Assembly (NCBI GenBank): GCA_015680905.1
Contig: CM027381.1
Span: 12,439,501 to 12,503,500, forward strand
DNA: 64,000 bases
Direction of reading: 5' to 3'
DNA from: Coptis chinensis
Lineage: Eukaryota > Streptophyta > Magnoliopsida > Ranunculales > Ranunculaceae
Positions 52,921 to 64,000 of the stretch are shown piece by piece (position 1 is the stretch's first letter; each line of letters starts with the position of its first letter). A program made the translations under genes and the position numbers. The notes under the pieces were generated by a model, which was not told the DNA's origin, did not search any database, and worked only from the letters and a program-made list of their open reading frames with translations.

Positions 52921-55237
52921 TATAATCTCATTTCTTTCATTAGAAATTGATTTTATGTCTGTGATTTGAGTAATATCTTGATTAGGTCATTATTACAGTG
53001 TCTTGGTTATGTCTTTCAAAAACTCAATGGAGCAAGTACTAGTGGAAGCACGTACTAAAAAATTTACAACTTCTACTAAAAATTTGTTGTTTAATTTTGC
53101 ATGGTCTGCCTTTTCAATATCATTTTGTTAATCGTGTTTTTCATTGCGTTTATTTTTATTTTATTGCTTATTCAATATTTTATATTGGTTGTTTCTTTAT
53201 TTATTTTTTGAGTAATGAAACAATTTCAGTCAACTTGACATAATCCTTAACAAAGATGTTATCATTAAGATCGTTGAATATTTATTTTTGGTATAATATA
53301 TTTTACAAACTTATCCTTTTCAGAACTTTTGATATAATATGATTTATTATGGTACAATACAAGTAGAATTTCCACAATTTTTGTTAACTTAAATATTTTG
53401 GGTCTTTGTTGTACTTAACTTTATAGGGTTTAATTATTATCTCTATGATTTCTTTTCAATTCCTTGAATATTTCTCTGAAAATTTTTACATAATCCAGAA
53501 ATCTGTTGCGAAACAAAAATTAGGATATGGCTCGTGTCCAATTTGGATTTATATACCTATTGATCATGATGCAATGAAATGGGTTTATAGTTTTCATGTG
53601 AAATGGGTTTTACAGTTTTGTAAATTTGAGATTGAATACTTTACAGTCATGATGATTGTTGAATAGACACGTCTTAATCTGTTAGATGACAAAATGTGTT
53701 CAAATGATATTAGTAGTACCAACTATTTGGCTACTGCCTAAAGTTTGAATGTTTCCTTACAGTTGTATTTTGAGGTAAAAAATATTGTAGTTTCATGGCA
53801 TTAATTATTTATATTTGGGTGTTTCATTGCATTATGAGTGGGTTTACACACACCAAGCATAGTAGCACTTATACAAGTATGCATTGGTAAGTATACATTA
53901 TGCATTTTCACCCTTCAGAAACTAGCTCATGTTCAACATTATAGATGCATAAGAATGCATTGGTAACTTTATTGTAGTCATGGTAACTGTAATAATGACT
54001 GATAAAATATTCCAAAATACCGTTGATTAAACAAATCTCCAATTCCATTCCATTTTGCTCTAATGCCTCTGTAAGGTTTCCACATAACTATATATAGTGC
54101 AAGTGTAGGGAAATCTTCCCATAGGAATAATTGATTCGAGTGTTTCACACTTGATTGAACAATTGGAGTTAATGCTTTGAGTTTCACAATATAGTTAGTA
54201 TATATTTGTTCTAAACTTCCTGCACCTTTGATCTCTCCAACTTCACTTTAGTGAAACACTTGTGGACTTTTAGACAAGAAAAAGATTTGGTGTGGGTGTG
54301 ATGTTGAAGAGGTCTTCTAAAGAGTTTGGATTAAGTTGTTCGCATTTTCATCTTACGGAAACGTCATACAACAAGGAAGCTCAATGTTGAGACTTCGACA
54401 TATATGACCAAGAATACTCTAGCACACGACTGCTAAGGAAAAAGAATTGCATTATTTTACTAGTACAACTAGCGTGGTAAATAATGTTTCTCATCTATGT
54501 TTACGGTAATACAGTTAGAAGAAAACAAATAGGTTGGGATTTTTGAGCAAGTAGGCTCAATAACTTTTGAACTTCTTTCAATGGAAGATGTAGTTTTTTT
54601 AGACAAAATGTGACAAAAATAAAATCATTTTGTGGCATGTTTGAACGTTTATACCATAAATTGTATCAAAATTCAGATTATTCTTGAACTTAATTGTTGT
54701 TGTATACTCGAAGTAAATTAAACTTCTGAAGCATTTTTTACAATACATTTCCATTACAAATCAAATTATTGAGTATCCATTTGGATTAGAGTATTTTACA
54801 AAACGATCAACATGATATTTTATGTATAATGGCTCTATTTGTGTGTGTGTGTGTTAAATTTGTCAGGATATTTTGCATCTCCGATCTGAATGTGGCTGTT
54901 ATAATATGTGATCCAATTGGAGAACCCAAGCCATATGTGCCGAAAAGTGGTGCTGGTTTTTTAGTGTTTTTCCTCTGCAGGTAAAAACTACATTAGTAGA
55001 ACGATTCTAAATTTTACACCAAGTATATGTTGTATAACCTTATTGATTTTTCTTTGTTGATTTTACCTATGGTGTTAGACTTTGAATTCCCTCTTCGTGA
55101 CTTATTTTATAATGTAGAAATTTAATGGGTCCTAAAACATGAAGGGAATTGGAAAAAAAAAATGAAATATCGAAAAAAATACAAAGTTTTTGGTATGTGA
55201 CCGATTGTGTTGAAGGATAATGGTTTGTTGTTCAGGG
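52921..55237. other. AT-rich stretch without recognised gene
   Basis: A frame at 54874-54980 ending in a CTGCAGGTAAAA donor-like site may be an exon relic. A short (GT)n lies at 54840-54853. Nothing else is supported. Confidence 0.4.
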
Positions 55238-55930
55238 AATGCAACAGGGAGCTCTGCCGTCTGGTGGTTGCGTCAGCGCTACCCTCTTTACTGGTCCTCT
55301 TCTTGCACCAAAGTCAATTGGAGAAGCTGCTCTACAAGTTAGTAATTTTCCAAATAAAAAACTGCTCTTCAGTATTCTTAGATTTTTTTTTTCTTCTTCT
55401 TTTGGTACCACCTTGCTCATATGAATTATTCAATGCGATAATTGTCTTTTTACTGCTAAAACAGCCACTCAAATTAAAGATTTGATTGTTTCTCCCCTTA
55501 AAGAAAATAGTGAATAATTTTAAAAAGATCATATGTTTTAAAGAACATCAGTCTTTTGGTTCCACACACATTTTATATCAGAAAGACCAAGGCACTAAGG
55601 CAGTAACGTCTTTGGGCATAGATACTAACAAACATTTCCTTTCAACATTCAAGTGTAGGTGGACAGTGGGTACATAGGTAAAGAATGTGATTTATGTGGT
55701 GGTTGACCTCTCAATATTGTTGCGAAGGGTATTGTGCAAGATGTCGACCCTGTCACAATATTTAGCAACAGGAGACTAGGGAAGGAGAACTTCAAAGTTT
55801 ATGTGAAATCAATTACTTACAGAAGTACTGAATTACCATTTCCTCATGATCAGCAATCGAGTAGAACGTTTGGGCAGATTGGGCTACGAAGTGTCATTTG
55901 GCCTAAGAGTTTGTTAGTGCCACTTACACA
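55238..55930 (+). other. Two exon-like fragments of unknown origin
   Basis: 55239-55340 reads MQQGALPSGGCVSATLFTGP and LLAPKSIGEAALQV. 55734-55931 reads DVDPVTIFSNRRLGKENFKV and YRSTELPFPHDQQSSRTFGQ. Both have coding-like composition and no internal stop. I do not recognise either, and no splice structure links them with confidence. Confidence 0.35.
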
Positions 55931-55934
55931 ATAG

Positions 55935-58390
55935 GCTACACTTTTGGAATACCAACTTTGATCTCTTATTGCTCATTTTTTTTGTTCATATTATATCTCC
56001 ACATACACTTGAGACATTCTAATAACTAATAATGAGCAGTCCATGTAATTAACTTGGCTTTTCTTTTACAATTGGCTGATATCGAGCAATCCATGTAATT
56101 AACTTGGTTTTGTTTTTTTTTGATTGGTTGATATTGAATCATTAATCATGAAAATGAATATGAAATGAGCCCATTTAAATGGGTGATAAGAACATATAGA
56201 AGAAACGAAGTCATGGAAGGAACACATGCATAAGCAAAAGGAGCAAGTAGGTGATTGTGGGTTCGAGTCCTACTAGGCGTAGTTTTTTTTTTTTTTTTTA
56301 AAAATTATAAAAGGTCATTGCTTATCATTGAAAGCAAAAGAGAAGGGTAGTGAAAGTTTAGTGTTAGAGTATACTCCATCAAGTTGGGTGTTCACACCAT
56401 TTGTAGGTATGGTGTGTGATGTATTCAGCTAGATGTTTTTTGGCTTTGTTCCAAGTGTTTATTTAATCCATAATGAGGAATAAATTATCAGATGTCGTAA
56501 CCAATTAACTCTTCCAACCAAAAGGTGGCTTCATGCCTTAACCAAACTCTAATAATAATGGTAATTTTCATAGTAAATAACTTTTCATTGACTCAAGAAA
56601 CATTCACACGAGTGAAAATTCACTAAGGTGTAGTGGTCGTTAGTGTGTTTTGAGCCCATAAAATCTCCCAGTAGGCGGGAGACGTGCACAACCTACATGA
56701 GCCAATCACTGATGAACTCATATGTAAATAACCATTAAAAGTTAGTGATTTTATATGTGTTATACAAGTAAAATCATCTAAGGATTAAATCAAAGTAGTT
56801 ATACATTCATACTATACAAAAGCTACCAGAATTGTTGAGAAGTAATCAGTGATTAACAATGGTATGACCTCCTTCTCTCTTTGCCCCACTTTTCAAATAT
56901 AAATAAATAGTTCTAAATTCTAAAATACATACCAACTCAATATTATGGTTGGCGATTATTTGCTTAGATTATTAACAATTCTTGGAAAGTGAATCAATTG
57001 AGGGATTAGCTCTGATGGTTCATGGGATTACAAATCTTTTTCATGTAATAAAATTCATATATGAAAGAGAATGTGGGAATTTTAGAATGTTTGTGAAGTT
57101 TTTGACTTTTTTTTTTACATAATATAGAAATTGATGTGCACTTGTTGTGCTAATGACCTATATGTTTAAACTTTAAATATGAGAAACTTTCACCACCACT
57201 AAAGCAACACTGAAAAACTGCTTATGTGTTGAGTGGTAGTTGCATTTGCTTCCTATGTGTACTTAAATGGTTTTCATTCTATTTTTAGGTTGTTTTGCAT
57301 GGTGTGGTAAATATAATTGCTGAACCAATTGGTGAAGAGATGAAATAGAGCTAACAACACACATTTGGGAGCTGATCAATACTGCCGTTTTTGCTCATGT
57401 TCCTATGATAATCTCTTTCCTTATCTCTTCATACTTTGAGGACAAAACATATTTATGTTTGGGAGTGGTATAGTAACATTTTACAAAAACTAAACATTTC
57501 TTATATTATGTATATTAAATATATTTCTTTCTTTCTTAAAAAAAATTTCCAAAAGACCAATTTTTTTTTTTTTTTTTTTGTTCAATACTAAAAGTCTTGT
57601 TTCCTTTTTCTGTGATAAATAAATGGTCTAGAAGTCTCATTATAGCATTAGAGTTAAGGATACATTCTTCAAACTTAGACTAATATACGTACAATAGTTT
57701 ATGCATCTTTCATGAATGGCATGCATAAACATCATTGATTGTATATAGCAGTAAGTTTCCGAGACCAATGTTAAAACAGTTAAGTTCCATATCCTATAAG
57801 AATCTAGCCAAATGTCTCATCTGAATGTTTATTGAGTGATGACACAAAAGATGTCCGGTTAGAAAGACAACACATCCACTTGCTTGATCACCATACCATA
57901 TCCCAGGAGAGAATTTAGGCCATTTTTAGGTCGATATAGCCAAATAAACGTTAAAAATCCAAAAAGAATATTTATTCTCTAGTTTCCCCCTTTTAAGCCT
58001 TCAAATTTCAATAAATCTTTTTATTCTTCGCCATCAATCCCTCACCTGTGTTAGCCCCAATAAAAAGCTTACCCAGCTGACATGTTGAGAATAGGATGAA
58101 CAACAGAAAGAGAAGATAAGACCTTGTACAAGAACAAATCAGTTAGTTGCTTCGAAAAGAAATTAAAAATAAATAAATAAAAAGAAAAGAAAGATCCATC
58201 AAAATGAAAACTCAAAAATTAAAAGGAGTCGAGTTTAAAAGAAACAAAAGTAAAGTTAGAACTCCCAAGAATCAAAATCAAATGGAGTCACAAAGCTGAA
58301 GGGCTAAATAATGAAACGCAATTCGGAAGCAAAGAACAAAACGAGGTTCTTCTCTAATTACAAATATCTTGAAGACCACATTTCTCAACT
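55935..58390. other. Gene-free AT-rich stretch with possible SINE/tRNA-like box
   Basis: GGGTTCGAGTCCTACTAGGC at 56260-56279 holds a consensus pol III B box (GGTTCGAGTCC), followed by a 17-T run, but no A box or cloverleaf is visible 30-40 bases upstream, so it is at most a SINE or tRNA relic. 57294-57348 reads VVLHGVVNIIAEPIGEEMK after a TTTTTAG acceptor-like site and stops. Otherwise poly(T) and simple repeats. Confidence 0.35.
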
Positions 58391-59940
58391 TATTAGATTT
58401 TGTTTTTCCCTTCCATTCTTCTTTCTAAACCATCGCCTTATCCCCGTAACTCCTAATAAAAGACCTCTAGCTCGATTAAGAATAGGATGACGTGATAGTA
58501 AGTGGCAATTATGATCAATCGACCATGGTTTCTTTGGACGTCATTTGTGTATGTGAGGAAGATAAGTGCCCGTTGTACTTAATTGAGAGAACGAAACTTG
58601 AGGGAATCTATCAGAGAGTTTATGTTTCAACACATCCCTGTGAGAACCCAACTTAAGGACGCTCTCCAAAAGTTTTAGAAACAGCTTTGCTTTTGCATTT
58701 CATCGCTCATGTATGCACGTTTATCTTTAGATGATTAAGTTTTTGTACATATGTATCCTAAGTTCAAAAGAGTTTATCCTTCTTTCTCCGCTAATGAGAT
58801 GTATAGACTTTTGAGAATAAATAAGGAGACAAGACCCTTTATACTAGATAGAGGAAGTTTGTGAGTATCTTCACTGGAAAATTTTCAATGAGGCTTAAGC
58901 TCGTCTACTAGGGAATCCCTAGTGGTTTAAGGCCTTGTTGCATATGGTCAATGCAATCGCACTGCGCGAAACGAGATAATTAGTATAATAATCACATATT
59001 TTAATTTCTCATATTTGCTTGAGGACAAGCAAAATGCTGTTTGGGGGTAGTTGATCAGAACTCAAATATACATTTCTATCCCCTTATAATGGTGCAATTT
59101 AGTCAAATTATATGATCATTAATGTGGAAAACTCATGTTCTTATTGGTTTTTCAGGATACAAGCCTATTTTGGACAAAATATCTTAAAATATGAATTCTA
59201 ACGCTAAAAGGAGCTCAAATAGGACATCTTATGAAGACTAAAGTTTATTGGAAAAGAAGCTAAAAAGTCAACGATCAACAGTCAAAGTCAAATCTCAAGG
59301 ATTATTTCTTAAAAACCTAGAAAACTTGTCCTCAACTCAAAATTCTATAAGATGAATTTATTTGATCTTATCTAGTATTTGTATTTGAAATAAAAGAAAT
59401 AATAATATAGACAAAATCCATAAAGCAAAAGCAAAAGTGGTGTGTTGTCACTAGGAGAATGGAAGAGGACAAATCTGTAATCATGTAAAATTCTCTACAA
59501 AAAGTAAAAAGATTGAGAGATAATGATACAAAATAATCTAAGGTAGAATTGGGAGTAGGAAGTTAGGGTAAGAGTAGTAGTAGGTTTAAAGTTTTTATTT
59601 CATTTTTTTCTTATTATCCATTGTTATCACTTTCAAGCTTTAAGCTTTTCTCAATACAATGTCCTTTTTGCTTCTTCTAAACTTATTCCTAACTTTTGCT
59701 TTATACATCAACTTATTTCCATCATTTGCATTATACAACAACTCATTCCAATCATTTGCTTCTTTACATCAACTTATTTCCATCAAGTTTCATTCATTTG
59801 CTTCTTTACATCAAGTTTTCATCATTTGATAATGGGAATAGTAAAAGAGAAACCCAAAAGATAGAGAGACTCACTCCCCTTTCCTCCATCAAAAACATTC
59901 CCAAATTCATTATGAATCATCCATTGGCGAACTTCAAACA
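58391..59940 (+). mobile_element. 3' end of a Ty3/gypsy-type LTR element (internal end, PPT, LTR)
   Basis: TTGCTTGAGGACAAGCAAAA followed by GCTGTTTGGGGGTAGT (59016-59050) is the widely conserved 3' internal end and polypurine tract of plant gypsy elements. The LTR begins at TGATCAGAAC (59052). Its right end is not identified before the MuDR-like sequence at about 59940. No pol domain is visible upstream. A ~28-bp word (ACATCAACTTATTTCCATCA) repeats four times imperfectly at 59704-59830. Confidence 0.6.
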
Positions 59941-59945
59941 ACCAC

Positions 59946-60923
59946 TCATACAATCAATGATAAATCAGCTTCATCACCAGAACTTCCTATGTCTCCCACA
60001 TCAAATCCAGCTCCCACATTAGCATTAAAGTCACCAGTAGCAATAACATCAGCCCAATTATTCAACACATGGTCTACAACTTCTTTCAATTTTTGAGAAG
60101 CCTCATCATTCAAACCAACACTAGCTTCCCCAATTGGCTCTGCTTCACCATCAAAATCAACACTAATAACTCTTGGTTTCTTGCACAACAATACCTTTTG
60201 GACACCATCTACCTCCACTAAAACTCTTTTAGCTTTAGGGTTGACAACTTTATGTATTAAAAGATCAGGGTCTATTTCAATGACTTTGAATAGGCTGACA
60301 CAACTCTCTACAGTAGATTGGGCAATTGGATTGGGGTAATCATGTTTATTGGATATGGGCTCAACAGGTACAGTGGATATGGGCTCAACAGGTACATTGG
60401 ATATGGAGTCAACATGTACATTAGAATTGGACTCAGTAGGTATATTGGACTTGTACTGAACACCCAAAATTGACCTAAAGAAGGGCTCATATTTTCTTTG
60501 GTTTACCTCCATCACACTTGGGTTCTCCTCCCAGTTTTGAGTTAGGCCCACAACATTATCATAAGCTACAAACAAATAATATTTGTAGTCATTTTCTACC
60601 ATGATGTTTTCCCACATGCGCATGAGTTGTTTGTCAATCCCAAGTGGGCACAAAAATCCTTCCAAGATACAAGTCACAGATGACATTTTCTTCCCTTTAG
60701 GCATGAAGCCCTGAATATCCTTCATAAAATCAATATAGATAAACTCATCATCTCCATCTAATGTTAAATTTCTCCTCCTAACACCACTATGATCATTCAC
60801 AGTTATTGCACCGAGATTGACCTCACCCCAAACACCTCCCAAATGAACTACAAAAGTTATTTTACCCCACCACATGACTATATATACCACATAAACCAAA
60901 CAAACAATTAAAGCCCCATCCAT
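59946..60923 (-). pseudogene. MuDR-type transposase, N-terminal part only
   Basis: A 325-codon minus-strand frame contains ITFVVHLGGVWGEV, then DGDDEFIYIDFMKDIQGFMP and GIDKQLMRMWENIM, the layout of the PB1-like N-terminal region of dicot MULE/MuDR transposases (sheet, then 'Y-D-x-D-x-F-S-Y-x-D'-like stretch). A low-complexity part with three repeats of VPVEPIS (60340-60400) and an acidic linker follow. The MULE catalytic core and zinc knuckle that should follow (left of 59946 on this strand) are absent, replaced by an LTR. A fragment or a stand-alone derivative; moderate certainty. Confidence 0.55.
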
Positions 60924-63520
60924 ATGAATGACACAACATATTTAGCACTTAAAGTATAAGTACAATTAAAGTTTATCACATATATCTGTTTCGGTAGTAA
61001 CCTGCTTCAACACAACGAGAGCAATGGTGAAGAACGCACTAAGAAACAGAGAAATTTGATGTTTGGGGAGATGAAACTGAACCAAATAATGGTTGCCTAC
61101 GTACCCAAGATCTATTCTCTTGGGATCAAGTTTCAACGTAGTTCACATTATGAGAATAAGTAAATTTTATATGAATGAAGAGATTGAGTCCTACGAGGAA
61201 TGTGTTTGTTTTTGCCAAAAGAATTCTTATCCCTTTGAACCTCTATCATTATATTCTACAATAATGAACCTGGACATATTCTTACATAGACCAGTTATTG
61301 GGTGTAGCTAGGATTAAACCCTTGGGCTTAATTGAACTGGGTTGGATCCGTGGGCTTAATGAGCCACAAAGTGGGGATCTATACAGTATCCAACAAACAA
61401 TAGCCTATATGATCAAAGTACTTAACTTTATTAACAATTGGACCCACTAAAGTTAAAATCCCTAACTTTTTAATGCATAAATCGCAAAACATTTCATCAA
61501 TTACATATGAAAATGATAAATCCCCAATTTTTATTTGGTAAAACATTTGCAAAGAAAAAGGCCCTAATTTTTAATTCCATAGTGCACATGAAACAACACA
61601 TAAAGAGAATTTAAACCCTAACTACTATTAAACAAATCAAAATCTAAATATTAAACCCTAATTACAACTGAAACAAAACATAAACATTCAATAATTTCGT
61701 TCAAAACATAAACACAAGAAAAAGAAACTATACTTGTAGCAAAAGCTCTAAAGACCAAGCTTCAACAACAGAGATGAGTGAATGACAAAGACAATAGAAT
61801 AAAGGAGATGGGTGAATAAGAGAGGTATTAGAGTTGGAATGAAACAATGAGAGAGAGAATGAAACTGACATAGTGAATCTATAAGAGAGATGAATCTAAT
61901 AAGGTACCCATGAATTTATGAGAGAGAGAGAGAAAAAAAGAGGGGGAATATAAGATTGATTGTCAACTTTCTCGCTTTTTTTAGTCAAGCTCTTATCCTT
62001 TACAGTAGCCATTGGATAAAATTAGCCAAGATGTCAACACGTGTCGAGTAAATTGAAATCTGGATTTTGAGTTTTTTGGACTGGGCACTTGCAAAGCGTG
62101 TGAGGGGTAGTTTGGCCATTTTGAAAATGCACGACGCCATACACACAACAATAGACAGTCAAATTTGGTCAATGTCGATCAACTAACGGTAGGGAGACCT
62201 AAAGCTAATAAACTAAAAACTTTGGATTCAACGCAAAATTATTAGGAGGACATAAAGCTAAATAACCCAAAAATATAAAGAAGTTATCATTTTTTTTTAT
62301 GGAGTGAAGTACGTCAAGTGGATAATTGATCATAGAAAACAATACAAAGTCTCAATGTACTTTATTCATTTACTTGCATTGTAATTGGTGTGTTTATGTG
62401 TATCTGTTGAGGATTTGTGTATATATTGCAGTAAAGTTGAATTTAGTTGCTTGTCACTTTGTCATTGCTCCTGTCTTGCATTTTAATAAGAAATAATTCA
62501 TTTAAATTGTAGGTTTGCAGCGCTTCTGTGCTTATTACATCACCAAGACATGAAGCAGAGATGGACGTTGAAGACAACCTTTCCCTTGTAGATAGGGGTG
62601 CAAACGGATAGGTTTGAATTTGAATATGCCTATATCCTAATCCAAAATTTTATATTGATATTTGAATCCGAATCCGAATCCTACATATATTCAAAATTCT
62701 ATCCATATCGGATATCGAATAATATCCAATCCGAAAATCAATATTAATTAAATTTTTATTTGCTTTGTATAATTTATTTTACCATTATAAAAACTAGTAT
62801 AAATATATATTTGTCATTTTTTATTATTATTTTGTTATTATACTTTATATTAATACTTTATATAATATCTAATACAATAAATAATGAATAAATTAATTAT
62901 ATATAATAACTATTAGTTTTTTAAATCGGATTAGATATTATCAGATGCAGATATGAGTATATGACAGTATCCGAATATGTATTGATAAGTGATAACTGTA
63001 AATTTGTTGTTATGCTTGCAAGACACAACACTAACCCTACTTGATCTTGTATTAATACTTTGCTCACAAAATTATGTTGTCGTATAGTTTAAGCAAGAAT
63101 TTGTACCCATACCTTAGCACTTGAACATGTTATAACAATAGAGCTAAACTATTATCTTGGGAAACCTTGTGGTGAGAAGGATTTTTATAGAAGTTTTTAT
63201 ACTACACTTGAATTCTTTTTACCTTAACTTACAAATTACGTAAACTCAACTTTTAAACACTTACACAAAGAGAATTGAGAGATAACGTCAAGGCTCTATT
63301 TGCTGTTTAGATATTTTTGTCTCTAGTATACCTTATTTTTTTAACTTTCTAAATTGTTAGTTTGGTATATTTTTTCAATCTGCTTCATCTTCTACGTTAA
63401 GTTGTTATGTGTTAAATTGTTAACTTTGCTTTCTTTACATCCAAACATCCGTCCTTTTCTATAGTTTCACCATCACTAATCTAACTCAATTTCTTAGACA
63501 TAGTTACAAGACTTCACCTA
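60924..63520. other. Gene-free AT-rich stretch with small repeats
   Basis: No gene is supported; the 72-codon frame at 61093-61311 has no recognisable family. Near 61317-61375 the word GGGCTTAAT recurs. (GA)n lies at 61919-61934. From about 62596 to 62995 a block opening GGGGTGCAAACGGATAGG contains many ATCCGAAT/ATTCGGAT words in both orientations, as in hAT-type MITEs; its right end is unclear. Confidence 0.4.
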
Positions 63521-63601
63521 CCTGAGGGAGAGGGCAGCTCTCATAAATCATATAGAGAATCTGAAATAGATAAACTACAATATGATCTAGTTGAAAAACT
63601 A

Positions 63602-64000
63602 TTGTTCCAGAAGTGCCCGAAGGTTATCCATATGAAAAACATGGACAAGAAAGTAGAACAACAATGGGAACTGGTTTTGTTAGGAAAATATTTTGGTCAT
63701 AGGGTGCTCACAAACAAGGAGTTGGGAGATGAACTTCAAAGGAATTGGAAACTTGAAGATGACAAGTCTTTCATAGTTAGTAGTTTATCAAAGCGGTATT
63801 TCAAGATAGATTTTAATGATACTATGGATCTACTGAAGGTGCTAAACAATGGTCCGTGGGAAGTGAAAAACTACATTTTCTCTGTGAAGAGATGGAAACC
63901 AAATAAGAGGCTGGATGAGATTAATTTCAGTAGAAAGGGTTAAGGTATGTTTGAACATCAAGGAATAGCTAGTCAAGAGCCGTCTGATAGAGTTTGAAGA
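63602..64000 (+). pseudogene. LINE ORF1 N-terminal region (DUF4283 domain), cut by window end
   Basis: The frame reads WELVLLGKYFGHRVLTNKEL, RYFKIDFNDTMDLLKVLNNG and PWEVKNYIFSVKRWKPN, the DUF4283 pattern (F-x-F ... V-L-x-x-x-P-W ... L-x-x-x-x-W) found at the start of plant LINE ORF1 proteins, which bind nucleic acid. A stop at 63941 ends the frame after KG; later sequence continues to the window end without a clear frame. The ATG used here (63602) may not be native; similarity starts near 63665. Confidence 0.75.

Noticed and set aside
56260..56279. tRNA gene suggested by a B box
   Set aside because: No A box, no acceptor stem or cloverleaf around it; at most a SINE or tRNA relic.

Overview
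This is nuclear DNA from a flowering plant, probably a eudicot. It is AT-rich, with GT-AG introns and fragments of plant housekeeping genes (clathrin heavy chain, ERDJ2/Sec63, ribosomal protein S3, cytosolic-type GAPDH, PPR). Plant-specific transposon lineages are dense: Tat-type Ty3/gypsy, a FAR1-type MULE with a plant mobile domain gene, CACTA and Helitron. There are no bacterial, organellar, rRNA or CRISPR features. Almost all of the window is transposable elements inserted into one another. The only non-transposon gene with a long open frame is an ARM-repeat gene on the minus strand, and it is split by a retrotransposon.

Layout. 1-7691: a giant-LTR, non-coding Ty3-like element (LARD type) on the plus strand. 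Its LTRs are about 3.6 kb; the left one runs off the window. Each LTR holds a dense TTGAC (W-box core) array. 7692-16802: a decayed Ty1/copia element whose RNase H region is split by a 5.46-kb CACTA transposon (10593-16055, TSD TAG). The CACTA carries captured exons of clathrin heavy chain and ERDJ2/Sec63. 17652-19291: a MITE between (TA)n tracts, then three head-to-tail non-autonomous Helitrons. 19344-29144: a MULE with ~190-bp terminal inverted repeats. Inside are a FAR1-like transposase with two TAG stops, EF-hand and PPR fragments, two unusual palindromic arrays and, convergent to the transposase, a multi-exon plant mobile domain (PMD) gene. 29145-30293: a (TA)n tract, a 5' fragment of RPS3 and the 3' end of the ARM gene. 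30294-38299: a minus-strand Tat-lineage element (TSD GATAA) with no recognisable gag-pol that keeps only antisense ORFs. 38300-39006: the rest of the ARM gene. 39030-50950: a three-level nest of a minus-strand LINE remnant, a plus-strand LINE remnant (TSD about 12 bp) and a complete 10.56-kb Tat element (TSD ATAGC). The Tat element has gag-PR-RT-RNH-aRNH-INT, a 3' tandem array and an antisense ORF. 51-57 kb: exon-like debris including GAPDH and RPS3 pieces. 58.4-59.9 kb: the 3' end of another LTR element. 59.9-60.9 kb: a MuDR-type N-terminal fragment. 63.5-64 kb: the start of a LINE ORF1 (DUF4283).

How the parts relate. The Tat element at 39-50 kb encodes, though now broken, the enzymes that the neighbouring gag-pol-less Tat element would have to borrow. 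Both share the same type of primer binding site and a spliced antisense ORF with an acidic N-terminus, a 'gypsy-type transposon' domain and a coiled coil. The MULE pairs a FAR1 transposase with a PMD gene inside one set of inverted repeats. All family assignments come from reading the sequence and from knowledge of the families; no database search was run.
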